DNA of 5,479 nt, taken from assembly GCA_038062615.1 (NCBI GenBank), contig JBBTWV010000005.1, positions 1 through 5,479 of the forward strand, in the 5' to 3' direction. The notes beneath the pieces are model-generated. The model made no database searches and was not told the DNA's origin. It worked only from the letters and a program-made list of their open reading frames with translations. This document shows, in pieces, positions 1 through 5,428 of this stretch. Position 1 is the stretch's first letter. Each line of letters opens with the position of its first letter. The DNA is from JBBTWV01 sp038062615. GTDB taxonomy: Bacteria > Patescibacteriota > Gracilibacteria > UBA1369 > UM-FILTER-53-11. Position numbers and translations under genes: made by a program.

Positions 1-75
1 GACTTTATCGTAATGCCCGTCAGAACGATCTATCCGCTCTTTCCGCTGTTCAAAATTTTTGTTGCCACCCCGCAT
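1..75 (-). CDS. possible 5' end of a hypothetical gene, cut by the window edge
   Basis: An ATG at 75-73 on the - strand opens 25 codons without a stop to the left edge. The predicted peptide begins MRGGNKNFEQRKERIDRSDG and is very hydrophilic, with alternating K/R and E/D. I do not recognise it. It lies 31 bases downstream of the tRNA in the same direction. A GGGG run at 90-87 sits 11 bases before the ATG and is a poor ribosome binding site. The stretch is too short for a firm call. The + strand is also open here in two frames, one ending in TAA at 94-96 and one in TAG at 73-75, so this could instead be the 3' end of a + strand gene. Confidence 0.3.
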   Translation of the reverse strand, partial: MRGGNKNFEQRKERIDRSDGHYDKV

Positions 76-106
76 AGGCAAAAGATCCCCGTTTAACGTA
101 ACAAAT

Positions 107-181
107 TGGTGCGCCCACCAGGAATCGAACCTGGATCACAAGCTCCGCAAGCTTGCGTTCTATCCGTTGAACTATGAGCGC
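107..181 (-). tRNA. tRNA-Arg, anticodon GCG, CCA encoded
   Basis: The reverse complement folds into a complete cloverleaf. The acceptor stem pairs GCGCTCA with TGGGCGC (one U-G wobble), followed by discriminator A and an encoded CCA at 109-107. The D stem is GTTC/GAAC and its loop holds GG followed by A20. The anticodon stem is CAAGC/GCTTG around the seven-base loop TTGCGGA, giving anticodon GCG. The variable region has four bases (TGAT), and the T stem CCAGG/CCTGG encloses TTCGAAT. A20, C35 and G36 are the known arginine identity elements, so the arginine assignment is firm. G34 reads CGC and, by wobble, CGU. Most bacteria use an ACG (inosine) tRNA for these codons, so this isoacceptor is unusual. 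Confidence 0.96.
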
Positions 182-199
182 GCGTAAAGAAGCAGGGAC

Positions 200-228
200 A
201 TTGAACTACGAATCGCCCGGAATGAAAA
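200..228 (-). promoter_or_regulatory. candidate promoter for tRNA-Arg
   Basis: On the - strand a -35-like TTTTCA (228-223; 4 of 6 matches to TTGACA) is separated by 17 bases from a -10-like TTCAAT (205-200; 4 of 6 matches to TATAAT). Initiation about seven bases downstream would give a short leader of roughly 12 nt before the mature tRNA 5' end at 181. It lies in the 70-base gap shared with the divergent secreted-protein gene. The matches are modest and could be chance. Confidence 0.35.
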
Positions 229-242
229 GCAGAAATCATTAA

Positions 243-247
243 AAGGA
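243..247 (+). promoter_or_regulatory. Shine-Dalgarno site for the PF13200-type gene
   Basis: AAGGA lies four bases before the ATG at 252. The spacing is short, but it supports that ATG over the in-frame ATG at 270, which would be 22 bases away. It is the only clear Shine-Dalgarno sequence ahead of a well-supported gene in the window. The other three + strand genes have none. Confidence 0.5.
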
Positions 248-251
248 CGAT

Positions 252-1337
252 ATGTTATATTACCCCGCGATGGCTCTTCTTCAATTTCTCGCGCTGATAC
301 CTTTTGCTTTTTTGGGCCAGCAAACCACGGTAGCCGCCGCGCCGGATATTTCTGTCCCGCTCCAAGGCATCTACCTCACCAGCACCTCCGTTGCTGGCAA
401 GACGGGAGAAAAGCTTGCCGATGATTTTGCCAAAATTGGGGGCAACATGATTGTGTTTGATATCCAGGATTCAAACGGCAAAATTGCTTTTCCTTCTAAC
501 TTGCCGATCTCCATCGAATTGGAAAATCGCAAAGAGCAGATCAAAAATCTCTCAGCAACCGTCAAGAAATTTCATGACAAAGGTTTTTACATGGTGGCCC
601 GGTTTGTTCTTTTTAAAAACGGTTTTATTGCGGGCAAAAAACCAGAGTGGACCATAAAAACCAAGGGCACGAAAAGTCCCTTTGTAAGCCGCGACGGACC
701 CATTTGGCTAGATCCAGGGAATCTTGAACTGCAAGAATATTTAATTGATCTCGGTCGTGAAATCGCTATGGCGGGCGTGGATGAAATTCAGTTTGATTAC
801 GTGCGCTTCCCCGAGGGCGGCAAGGGGGGTTATTCGGGATTTAGTTTCACCGGCGATGCAAAATTTACCAAAGATCAGGCCATTACGAATTTTGTGACGC
901 AGGCCGCGGCACAGTTGCACATTTTGGGTACGGCCGTGAGTGCGGATATTTTTGGAATCGTGGTTTGGGATAACTTGAGCTGGAAAATTATTGGCCAAAA
1001 CGTGGCCGAGCTCGCCAAGCCGCTGGATGCCCTCTACCCCATGCCATACCCTTCGCACTTTGGTCCGGGTTGGGGTGGGCATAAAAATCCTGCTGATGAA
1101 CCTTACTTTTTTGTGCAAGAAACCACCAAAAAATTTATGGAACAGACCAAAGATAGCGGCGGAACAAAAATTCGTCCGTGGTTGCAAGGGTTTGCCATGC
1201 GTGTGACCAAATATGGGCCCGGTTATATTGAAGAACAGGCGCGAGCCCTTAAAGACATTGGAATCGAAGAATTTACCGTATGGAACGCCGCAAACAATTA
1301 TCAGGTTACGTTTGATGGCTTACAGAAGCGGAAATAG
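252..1337 (+). CDS. secreted putative glycoside hydrolase-like protein (PF13200/DUF4015-type TIM barrel)
   Basis: The 361-residue protein has a hydrophobic N-terminus (about residues 7-22) followed by small residues TVAAA near 26-30. This fits an export signal or membrane anchor, although the n-region lacks a positive charge. The rest resembles the putative glycoside hydrolase domain PF13200 (DUF4015), a TIM-barrel family related to clan GH enzymes. Visible family-like blocks are GIYLTSTS (39-46), a first-strand NMIVFDIQD (65-73), WLDPGN (152-157), the hallmark EIQFDYVRFPEGG (178-190), LYPMPYPSHF (261-270), RPWLQGF (308-314) and FTVWNAANNY (341-350). Asp182 in FDYVRFP is a plausible catalytic or sugar-binding residue by analogy. 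Substrate and activity are not known for the family; cell-envelope polysaccharide is my inference. Length is consistent with a single-domain member. The ATG at 252 is chosen because of the AAGGA upstream. No promoter is obvious. The product most likely acts outside the cytoplasmic membrane. Confidence 0.85.
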   Translation: MLYYPAMALLQFLALIPFAFLGQQTTVAAAPDISVPLQGIYLTSTSVAGKTGEKLADDFAKIGGNMIVFDIQDSNGKIAFPSNLPISIELENRKEQIKNLSATVKKFHDKGFYMVARFVLFKNGFIAGKKPEWTIKTKGTKSPFVSRDGPIWLDPGNLELQEYLIDLGREIAMAGVDEIQFDYVRFPEGGKGGYSGFSFTGDAKFTKDQAITNFVTQAAAQLHILGTAVSADIFGIVVWDNLSWKIIGQNVAELAKPLDALYPMPYPSHFGPGWGGHKNPADEPYFFVQETTKKFMEQTKDSGGTKIRPWLQGFAMRVTKYGPGYIEEQARALKDIGIEEFTVWNAANNYQVTFDGLQKRK

Positions 1338-1344
1338 CAGGATC

Positions 1345-1372
1345 TTGACAGATGGTAGTTCCAGTATAAGAT
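1345..1372 (+). promoter_or_regulatory. candidate sigma70-type promoter for the RNB exoribonuclease gene
   Basis: A perfect TTGACA (1345-1350) is followed after 16 bases by TAAGAT (1367-1372; 4 of 6 matches to TATAAT). An overlapping TATAAG (1365-1370; 5 of 6) has a less favourable 14-base spacer. Initiation would fall near 1378-1380, giving only about ten untranslated bases before the ATG at 1390 and no Shine-Dalgarno sequence. The element sits in the 52-base gap after the preceding gene's stop, so the exoribonuclease can be transcribed independently. Confidence 0.6.
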
Positions 1373-1389
1373 AGGGCACTAAACCCCCT

Positions 1390-2787
1390 ATGAGTTTTTC
1401 AGGATCCAGAATATTTCCGGTGGAAGTTCTTCGTGAGGCTGATGCCCTCCAGCTCGATGATGATGCTTTTAGTAGTCGTCGCGAGGTTACGGGTATTACT
1501 ATTGATCCTGAAGATGCCCGTGATTTGGATGATGCCGTTTCGTTAACCCAGAATAATGATGGATCAATCACGGTGGAAATCCATATTGCGGATGTTTCTG
1601 CTTTGGTACAAGCAGGCTCGTTACTGGATCGTGAAGCCAGAACAAGAGTCCACTCCCGATACTTTGACGATGGTACGGTGGCACTTATGCTTCCGCCGAA
1701 TCTTTCCGGGGACCGATTGAGTCTCGTCCCACAACAAAGGCGACCTACTATTACTGTAAAAGTGAAGTTGGATTCAAAAAATCTTGTAATACAAAACTTC
1801 ATCATAGAGCCAACGGTACTTCGCAGTACACGGAAATTGAGTTACGGAGAAGCGGATGCGGTAGCACGACAAGTAAATCAGGACGAAACAGGCAGAATGT
1901 TGAGCCAGTTAGGTCTTTTGGCACAACGCCTTTATTATCAGCGTCTCACTGAAGGTGCGCTGTCACTTGACGATAAAGATGAAGAAACGTTGCAAGACGG
2001 AAGTGCTGAAACTCAAAATAAATTCTCCTCGTGCCGTATTATTCAGGAGCTCATGATCTTGGCGAATCGTCTTGTGGCGCAATTTGCTGTGGATCAAAAA
2101 AATCCCTTTTTATATAGAAATCACTCTCTGCCGCGAAGAGATGAGTGGAGGCGCGAGGCTTTGTTGCGTCCGGAAATATATGAAGGTGATCCCGGTGCCA
2201 TCGCCATGTGCCGAGAGATTACTGCTGAGTCCGCTGGCATTGCCACCTATAACATAACTCCACGCGGACACGAGGGCGTAGGTGCAGATTTGTATACGCA
2301 TTTTACTTCTCCCATTCGCCGTTATGCTGATTTAGTGGTGCATAGGAATCTTTGCGCTGAACTTTTGGAAGAAAGGTTGCCACATACACCCGCAGAACTT
2401 GCTGTCATTGCGGCTATCATAAACCATGAACATGCTCGTTTATCCAGGTTCGTTCTTTCACAGTCTAGTCGGCGTAGAGCAAAACGGCCTGCAAGTGAGA
2501 GGTCTCTGTCGGTTCGTATGCCGCCGGAGCAAAAACTTGCCCAATTGGCGGCGAGCAATAATTGGACTCTTCGATATGAGGAGGTTCCGACTCCAAAACC
2601 CGGCCCAACGAAAAAGGCTTTTAGCGTTGAAATTCACCTTATTACGATGGAAGGAGGACAGTTTTCTGGTTTGGCTTATGCTGATACTTTGTCGAGTGCA
2701 CGCAATATAGCCGCAAAGGAAATATTACAAAAAATACATCGAGCTGGATTGGTTTCCCCGGATGCCCAACAGCACATGGTTGCATAA
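1390..2787 (+). CDS. minimal RNase II/R-family (RNB) 3'-5' exoribonuclease with C-terminal dsRBD-like domain
   Basis: The 465-residue protein carries the RNB catalytic domain (PF00773), which in RNase II and RNase R degrades RNA 3' to 5' with metal ions. The metal site is intact: TIDPEDARDLDD (37-48) supplies Asp39, Asp45, Asp47 and Asp48, with the spacing of E. coli RNase II D201, D207, D209 and D210. Other RNB blocks are HIADVSALV (65-73), YFDDGTVALMLPPNLS (91-106), LMILANRLVAQF (221-232) and FTSPIRRYADLVVHRNL (305-321) with Arg310/Arg311. RNase R/II normally have two N-terminal cold-shock domains, an S1 domain, and 640-800 residues. Here an in-frame TAG at 1372-1374 fixes the N-terminus at 1390, so the cold-shock domains are absent. 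After a basic linker (361-372), residues about 377-450 resemble a dsRNA-binding domain: helix KLAQLAASNN, YEEV, GPTKKAFSVEI strand, then the final helix AAKEILQKI. The basic residues that open that last helix are reduced (SSARN). The RNB call is firm and the dsRBD call is a motif-level inference. It is probably cytoplasmic and acts in RNA turnover. Confidence 0.95.
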   Translation: MSFSGSRIFPVEVLREADALQLDDDAFSSRREVTGITIDPEDARDLDDAVSLTQNNDGSITVEIHIADVSALVQAGSLLDREARTRVHSRYFDDGTVALMLPPNLSGDRLSLVPQQRRPTITVKVKLDSKNLVIQNFIIEPTVLRSTRKLSYGEADAVARQVNQDETGRMLSQLGLLAQRLYYQRLTEGALSLDDKDEETLQDGSAETQNKFSSCRIIQELMILANRLVAQFAVDQKNPFLYRNHSLPRRDEWRREALLRPEIYEGDPGAIAMCREITAESAGIATYNITPRGHEGVGADLYTHFTSPIRRYADLVVHRNLCAELLEERLPHTPAELAVIAAIINHEHARLSRFVLSQSSRRRAKRPASERSLSVRMPPEQKLAQLAASNNWTLRYEEVPTPKPGPTKKAFSVEIHLITMEGGQFSGLAYADTLSSARNIAAKEILQKIHRAGLVSPDAQQHMVA

Positions 2788-2807
2788 TATATTATTTATA
2801 GTATAAT
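2780..2807 (+). promoter_or_regulatory. candidate promoter giving a leaderless transcript of the 91-residue gene
   Basis: A perfect -10 TATAAT (2802-2807) is preceded by a weak -35-like TTGCAT (2780-2785) with a 16-base spacer. The -35 overlaps the last codons of the exoribonuclease gene. Initiation about seven bases after the -10 falls on or next to the A of the ATG at 2814, so the mRNA should be leaderless. The -10 lies inside the palindrome TATAATTATA (2802-2811). Confidence 0.6.
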
Positions 2808-2813
2808 TATAGG

Positions 2814-3089
2814 ATGCAACAAACCCAGAAAAACAAAATTATTTTCTTCGGGCTCATGGTCGTGGCGTTTTTTGGGGTTCTTAATTACACGGTCTTTGCG
2901 TCTGAAACAGTGAAAAAAAACAGCAGCGCCATCCACGTGAATTATAAGCAGGAGTTAGAAACCTTAGAAGGTTGCGACAACTCTCATGCGGACGAGTTAA
3001 AATTTGCCTACATCGCAGTGCCAAGAAGCGCTCTTGTGGTGATTTGCGACGGAACCCGCTGGGTAGAAGTAGCCCAAACAAACCTCTAA
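2814..3089 (+). CDS. small exported protein of unknown function with a two-cysteine CDGxxW motif
   Basis: The 91-residue protein begins with a classic signal peptide: Lys6 and Lys8, a hydrophobic core at about 9-23, and a likely signal peptidase I site VFA|S after residue 29. The mature part is about 62 residues with exactly two cysteines, Cys54 (EGCDNS) and Cys78 (VVICDGTRWVEV), which could form a disulfide outside the cytoplasm. The pattern of an early Cys, about 23 residues, then hydrophobics and CDGxxWxxV resembles short C-terminal modules seen in assorted extracellular and surface bacterial proteins. I know no assigned function for that module. It begins 26 bases after the exoribonuclease stop and ends 41 bases before uvrB. 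There is no usable Shine-Dalgarno; the perfect -10 just upstream suggests leaderless expression. The function is unknown. A clear export signal and a dedicated promoter argue that it is a real gene. Confidence 0.75.
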   Translation: MQQTQKNKIIFFGLMVVAFFGVLNYTVFASETVKKNSSAIHVNYKQELETLEGCDNSHADELKFAYIAVPRSALVVICDGTRWVEVAQTNL

Positions 3090-3105
3090 GGCCTGTTCAT
3101 AGGCC
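3090..3105 (+). promoter_or_regulatory. inverted repeat GGCCT-N6-AGGCC between the 91-residue gene and uvrB
   Basis: The arms GGCCT (3090-3094) and AGGCC (3101-3105) form a perfect five-base inverted repeat around a six-base loop, immediately after the TAA of the upstream gene. On the + strand the stem is followed by A residues rather than T residues, so it is not a standard terminator for that gene. It overlaps the weak -35 region of the uvrB promoter. It could be an operator or an mRNA 3' stem that stabilises the small upstream transcript. Chance is also possible. Confidence 0.3.
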
Positions 3106-3121
3106 AAAAACCTGGTAAACT
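3094..3121 (+). promoter_or_regulatory. candidate extended -10 promoter for uvrB
   Basis: TGG followed by TAAACT (-10 at 3116-3121; 4 of 6 matches) forms an extended -10 (TGn at 3113-3115). The best -35-like match, TGTTCA (3094-3099; 3 of 6), is weak, with a 16-base spacer. Initiation near 3128 would leave only about two or three bases before the ATG at 3131. I see no LexA-type box (neither CTG-N10-CAG nor GAAC-N4-GTTC), so SOS control is not supported by the sequence. Confidence 0.4.
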
Positions 3122-3130
3122 GCTTGGGCT

Positions 3131-5101
3131 ATGTCTCAGCGTTTTAAACTTGTCTCGCCATTTAAACCTGCCGGCGATCAGCCCAAAGCCATCGAAAAAC
3201 TGGTGAAGGGAGTGAAGGGCGGAAAGCCGCATCAGGTATTATTGGGTGTTACCGGTTCCGGTAAAACTTTTTCGGTGGCATCGCTTATTGAGCAGGTCCA
3301 AAAACCGACGCTCATTATTTCACATAACAAAACGTTGGCCGCGCAGTTGTACTCCGAATTCAAAGAATTTTTCCCCACCAATGCGGTAGATTATTTTGTC
3401 TCGTATTACGACTACTATCAACCGGAGGCCTATATGCCTTCCACAGACACCTATATTGAAAAGGATGCTTCTATCAATGAGGAAATCAGCAAGTTTCGCC
3501 ATGCGGCCACCATGCATCTTTTAACACGCCGCGATGTGATTATTGTGGCTTCGGTATCATGTATTTATGGACTTGGTTCGGTGGAAGAGTATGAGGCTTT
3601 GGCGATCACGCTTAAAAAAGGAGAGTCGTTTCAGCGTGATAAGTTGTTAAGACGTCTCAGTGATATCCAATACACGCGTTCTCAGATGGATTTTAAGCAA
3701 GGAATGTTTCACGTTTTGGGTGATACGGTGGAAATTTTTCCACCAGGCCAAGACACCATTTATCGTTTTGAATTTTTTGGCGATGAAATTGATAACATCT
3801 CGGAAGCGGATTCTTTTACAGGCGAGGTGATAAAAGAAATGGACGAGGTGAAAATTTTTCCTGCCAAACACTCTGTGACGACAGAAGATCGTATTCGTGC
3901 GGCGATGGAAGGTATTCGCCTCGATCTTGATGCCCGCGTGAAGGAGCTTCAAAAAATGGGCAAAAATTTGGAGGCAGAGCGCATACGAACTCGCACAGAA
4001 TATGATTTGGAAATTTTGTTGGAGACGGGATACTGCACGGGTATTGAAAACTACACGCGCTATTTAAATCGCCGCGAGGAGGGCAGTCAGCCAGAAACGC
4101 TTTTGGATTACTTTCCGGACGATTTCTTGTTGGTGGTGGATGAGTCCCACATGACGATCCCTCAAATTGGCGGCATGCATAACGGTAATTTTTCTCGCAA
4201 GCAGACGCTCATTGATTATGGCTTCCGTCTGCCATCTGCACACGATAACCGGCCGCTGAGATTTGATGAGTTTGAAAAACACATGAAGCAGACGATTTAT
4301 ATTTCTGCCACGCCCAGCGAGTTTGAAATGAAGAGGGCTGGCAAAGAAGTGGTAGAGCAGATTGTGCGTCCTACAGGATTAATTGATCCGCATGTGGAAG
4401 TGCGGCCTACCAAGGGGCAGATTTTGAATCTTATTGAAGAAATAAAAAAGCGTAATGCCGCAAAAGAACGAACGCTCATTACGACCTTAACAAAGCGCTC
4501 GGCGGAAGATCTTACCGACTACCTTGTTGATGCCGGATTTAAAGTGAAATATTTGCACTCGGATATTCAAACGTTTGAGCGTGTAGAAATTTTGCGTGAT
4601 CTGCGTCTTGGGAAGATTGATATCCTTGTGGGAATTAATCTTTTACGTGAAGGATTAGACCTTCCGGAAGTTTCTTTTATCGCCATTTTGGATGCGGATA
4701 AGCAGGGTTTTTTGCGCTCAACACCAGCACTCATCCAGACTATTGGTCGCTGTGCGCGTAACGTAAATGGCTTTGTGGTGATGTATGCGGACAAGATGAC
4801 GGATGCTATGAAGGGCGCCATGGGGGAGACGGACCGCCGCCGTGCCATTCAGGTGCAATATAATAAGGACCACGGCATTACTCCGCAGACGATTATTAAG
4901 GCCGTGCGTGAGCTGGACACGCCGAGCAGTGGTGACAAAAAGAAACACCTTGATACCAAAAAGATCCCGCGCGAGGAGCTGGGCAGATTTGTGAAGATGC
5001 TGGAAGATCAGATGGAACTGGCCGTCCAAAACCTGGAGTTTGAGAAGGCTGCGGAGTTACGCGATGAGATAGAGGAAATTAAGGGGAAGATGAAGAAATG
5101 A
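3131..5101 (+). CDS. uvrB: UvrABC excinuclease subunit B (UvrB)
   Basis: The 656-residue protein is full length for UvrB (usually about 660-670). UvrB is the DNA-damage verification helicase that receives lesions from UvrA and recruits UvrC for incision in cytoplasmic nucleotide-excision repair. Visible elements in order: the N-terminal KLVSPFKPAGDQPKAI; Walker A GVTGSGKTF with Lys45; the damage-probing beta-hairpin region YYDYYQPEAYMPSTDTYIEKD (92-112); UvrA-binding domain 2 (about 157-250); Walker B DESH (337-340); YISATPS (390-396); helicase motifs HSDIQTFER (476-484), GINLLREGLDLPEV (501-514) and QTIGRCARN (536-544) with Arg540 and Arg543; and a C-terminal UVR domain (about 618-652) that contacts UvrC. 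Two oddities: motif VI has Cys541 where alanine is usual, and the domain-2 segment usually FRVRGD reads FHVLGD (193-198). The start is fixed by the conserved N-terminus. There is no Shine-Dalgarno, and uvrA is not adjacent within the window. The stop is TGA. Confidence 0.99.
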   Translation: MSQRFKLVSPFKPAGDQPKAIEKLVKGVKGGKPHQVLLGVTGSGKTFSVASLIEQVQKPTLIISHNKTLAAQLYSEFKEFFPTNAVDYFVSYYDYYQPEAYMPSTDTYIEKDASINEEISKFRHAATMHLLTRRDVIIVASVSCIYGLGSVEEYEALAITLKKGESFQRDKLLRRLSDIQYTRSQMDFKQGMFHVLGDTVEIFPPGQDTIYRFEFFGDEIDNISEADSFTGEVIKEMDEVKIFPAKHSVTTEDRIRAAMEGIRLDLDARVKELQKMGKNLEAERIRTRTEYDLEILLETGYCTGIENYTRYLNRREEGSQPETLLDYFPDDFLLVVDESHMTIPQIGGMHNGNFSRKQTLIDYGFRLPSAHDNRPLRFDEFEKHMKQTIYISATPSEFEMKRAGKEVVEQIVRPTGLIDPHVEVRPTKGQILNLIEEIKKRNAAKERTLITTLTKRSAEDLTDYLVDAGFKVKYLHSDIQTFERVEILRDLRLGKIDILVGINLLREGLDLPEVSFIAILDADKQGFLRSTPALIQTIGRCARNVNGFVVMYADKMTDAMKGAMGETDRRRAIQVQYNKDHGITPQTIIKAVRELDTPSSGDKKKHLDTKKIPREELGRFVKMLEDQMELAVQNLEFEKAAELRDEIEEIKGKMKK

Positions 5102-5113
5102 TAAAGGAGATAC

Positions 5114-5132
5114 TTATTACTCAATAATTTTT
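5114..5132 (+). terminator. weak terminator-like hairpin after uvrB
   Basis: TTATT (5114-5118) and AATAA (5123-5127) can pair around a four-base loop and are followed directly by TTTTT (5128-5132), 12 bases past the uvrB stop. The stem is five A-T pairs only, so it would be unstable. It overlaps the end of the convergent frame at 5117-5314. It has the form of an intrinsic terminator but not the strength. Confidence 0.25.
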
Positions 5133-5314
5133 AACCCCCTTCGCTTCAATGCAGTGCGAATTTTTTCTAAATCGCCGTAGGATGATGGCGGATATACCGT
5201 GAGGATATTTCTATTGATGGATGCTGATAAAGCAGTGCCGCTAATAAATCCGCACATAATGTCTACTCCATCTACGCCATCCGGTACCTCTGCTTTCACT
5301 TCGCAATGAGCCAT
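5117..5314 (-). CDS. possible small hypothetical protein (65 residues), convergent with uvrB
   Basis: I do not recognise this 65-residue frame. It has no signal peptide or membrane segment. The first half is acidic with Cys4 and Cys21, and the C-terminus is a basic helix-like segment (LEKIRTALKRRGLKIIE). Composition looks protein-like, and it fills the space between uvrB and the next intergenic region with a 15-base gap. The start is uncertain. The ATG at 5314 has no Shine-Dalgarno, but a -10-like CATTAT at 5329-5324 would give a nearly leaderless mRNA. The same frame stays open 19 codons further upstream, to a TAG at 5374-5372, without an ATG, GTG or TTG. A strong GAGGAG (5352-5347) instead precedes an ATG in another frame. 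A frameshift or sequencing error near the start would reconcile these. It could also be spurious. Confidence 0.45.
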   Translation of the reverse strand: MAHCEVKAEVPDGVDGVDIMCGFISGTALSASINRNILTVYPPSSYGDLEKIRTALKRRGLKIIE

Positions 5315-5370
5315 AGATGCGTGATAATGATTAAGAGTGACATTTACTCCTCGTTTTCTACAAAAACAAG

Positions 5371-5376
5371 ACTATA
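5371..5376 (-). promoter_or_regulatory. candidate -10 element upstream of the 5117-5314 frame
   Basis: TATAGT on the - strand (5376-5371; 5 of 6 matches to TATAAT) lies 19 bases before the purine-rich GAGGAG at 5352-5347, so a transcript starting near 5364 would include that ribosome-binding sequence. The region at -35 distance (CAAATT, 5399-5394) is a poor match. The same bases form part of a perfect TATAAT on the + strand at 5373-5378, also without a good -35, so the orientation is ambiguous. Confidence 0.3.
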
Positions 5377-5428
5377 ATGTGCGATCCCACTGCAATTTGA
5401 TCTTATCTTAATCTGTCAGAGAATAGGG

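Noticed and set aside
1..106. Intrinsic terminator for the tRNA
   Set aside because: No GC-rich stem followed by a T tract is found on the - strand downstream of the CCA. The AAAATTTTT at 52-60 has no stem in front of it.
741..1187. 148-codon open frame on the - strand inside the PF13200-type gene
   Set aside because: It lies wholly antisense to a recognisable protein, has no recognisable domain and no plausible upstream signals. It is a shadow frame.
1320..1805. 161-codon open frame on the - strand across the start of the RNB gene
   Set aside because: The + strand encodes the catalytic RNB motif here. The antisense product is serine/arginine-rich and shows no recognisable motif.
3647..3952. 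101-codon open frame on the - strand inside uvrB
   Set aside because: It is fully antisense to conserved UvrB domain 2 and has no domain or ribosome binding site.
252..5101. The four + strand genes as a new defence or repair-linked operon
   Set aside because: The genes have unrelated roles, three have their own promoter-like sequences, and no nuclease-sensor, toxin-antitoxin, CRISPR or mobile signature accompanies them. Co-direction alone is not evidence of a system.
5098..5127. ATGA overlap at the end of uvrB suggesting a coupled downstream gene
   Set aside because: The frame starting at 5098 closes after nine codons, so it is not a gene.
5373..5378. Perfect TATAAT on the + strand as a promoter for a gene to the right
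   Set aside because: There is no acceptable -35 at 15-19 bases and no extended TG. It lies far from the candidate ATG at 5442. In AT-rich intergenic DNA this can be chance or the reverse of a - strand -10.
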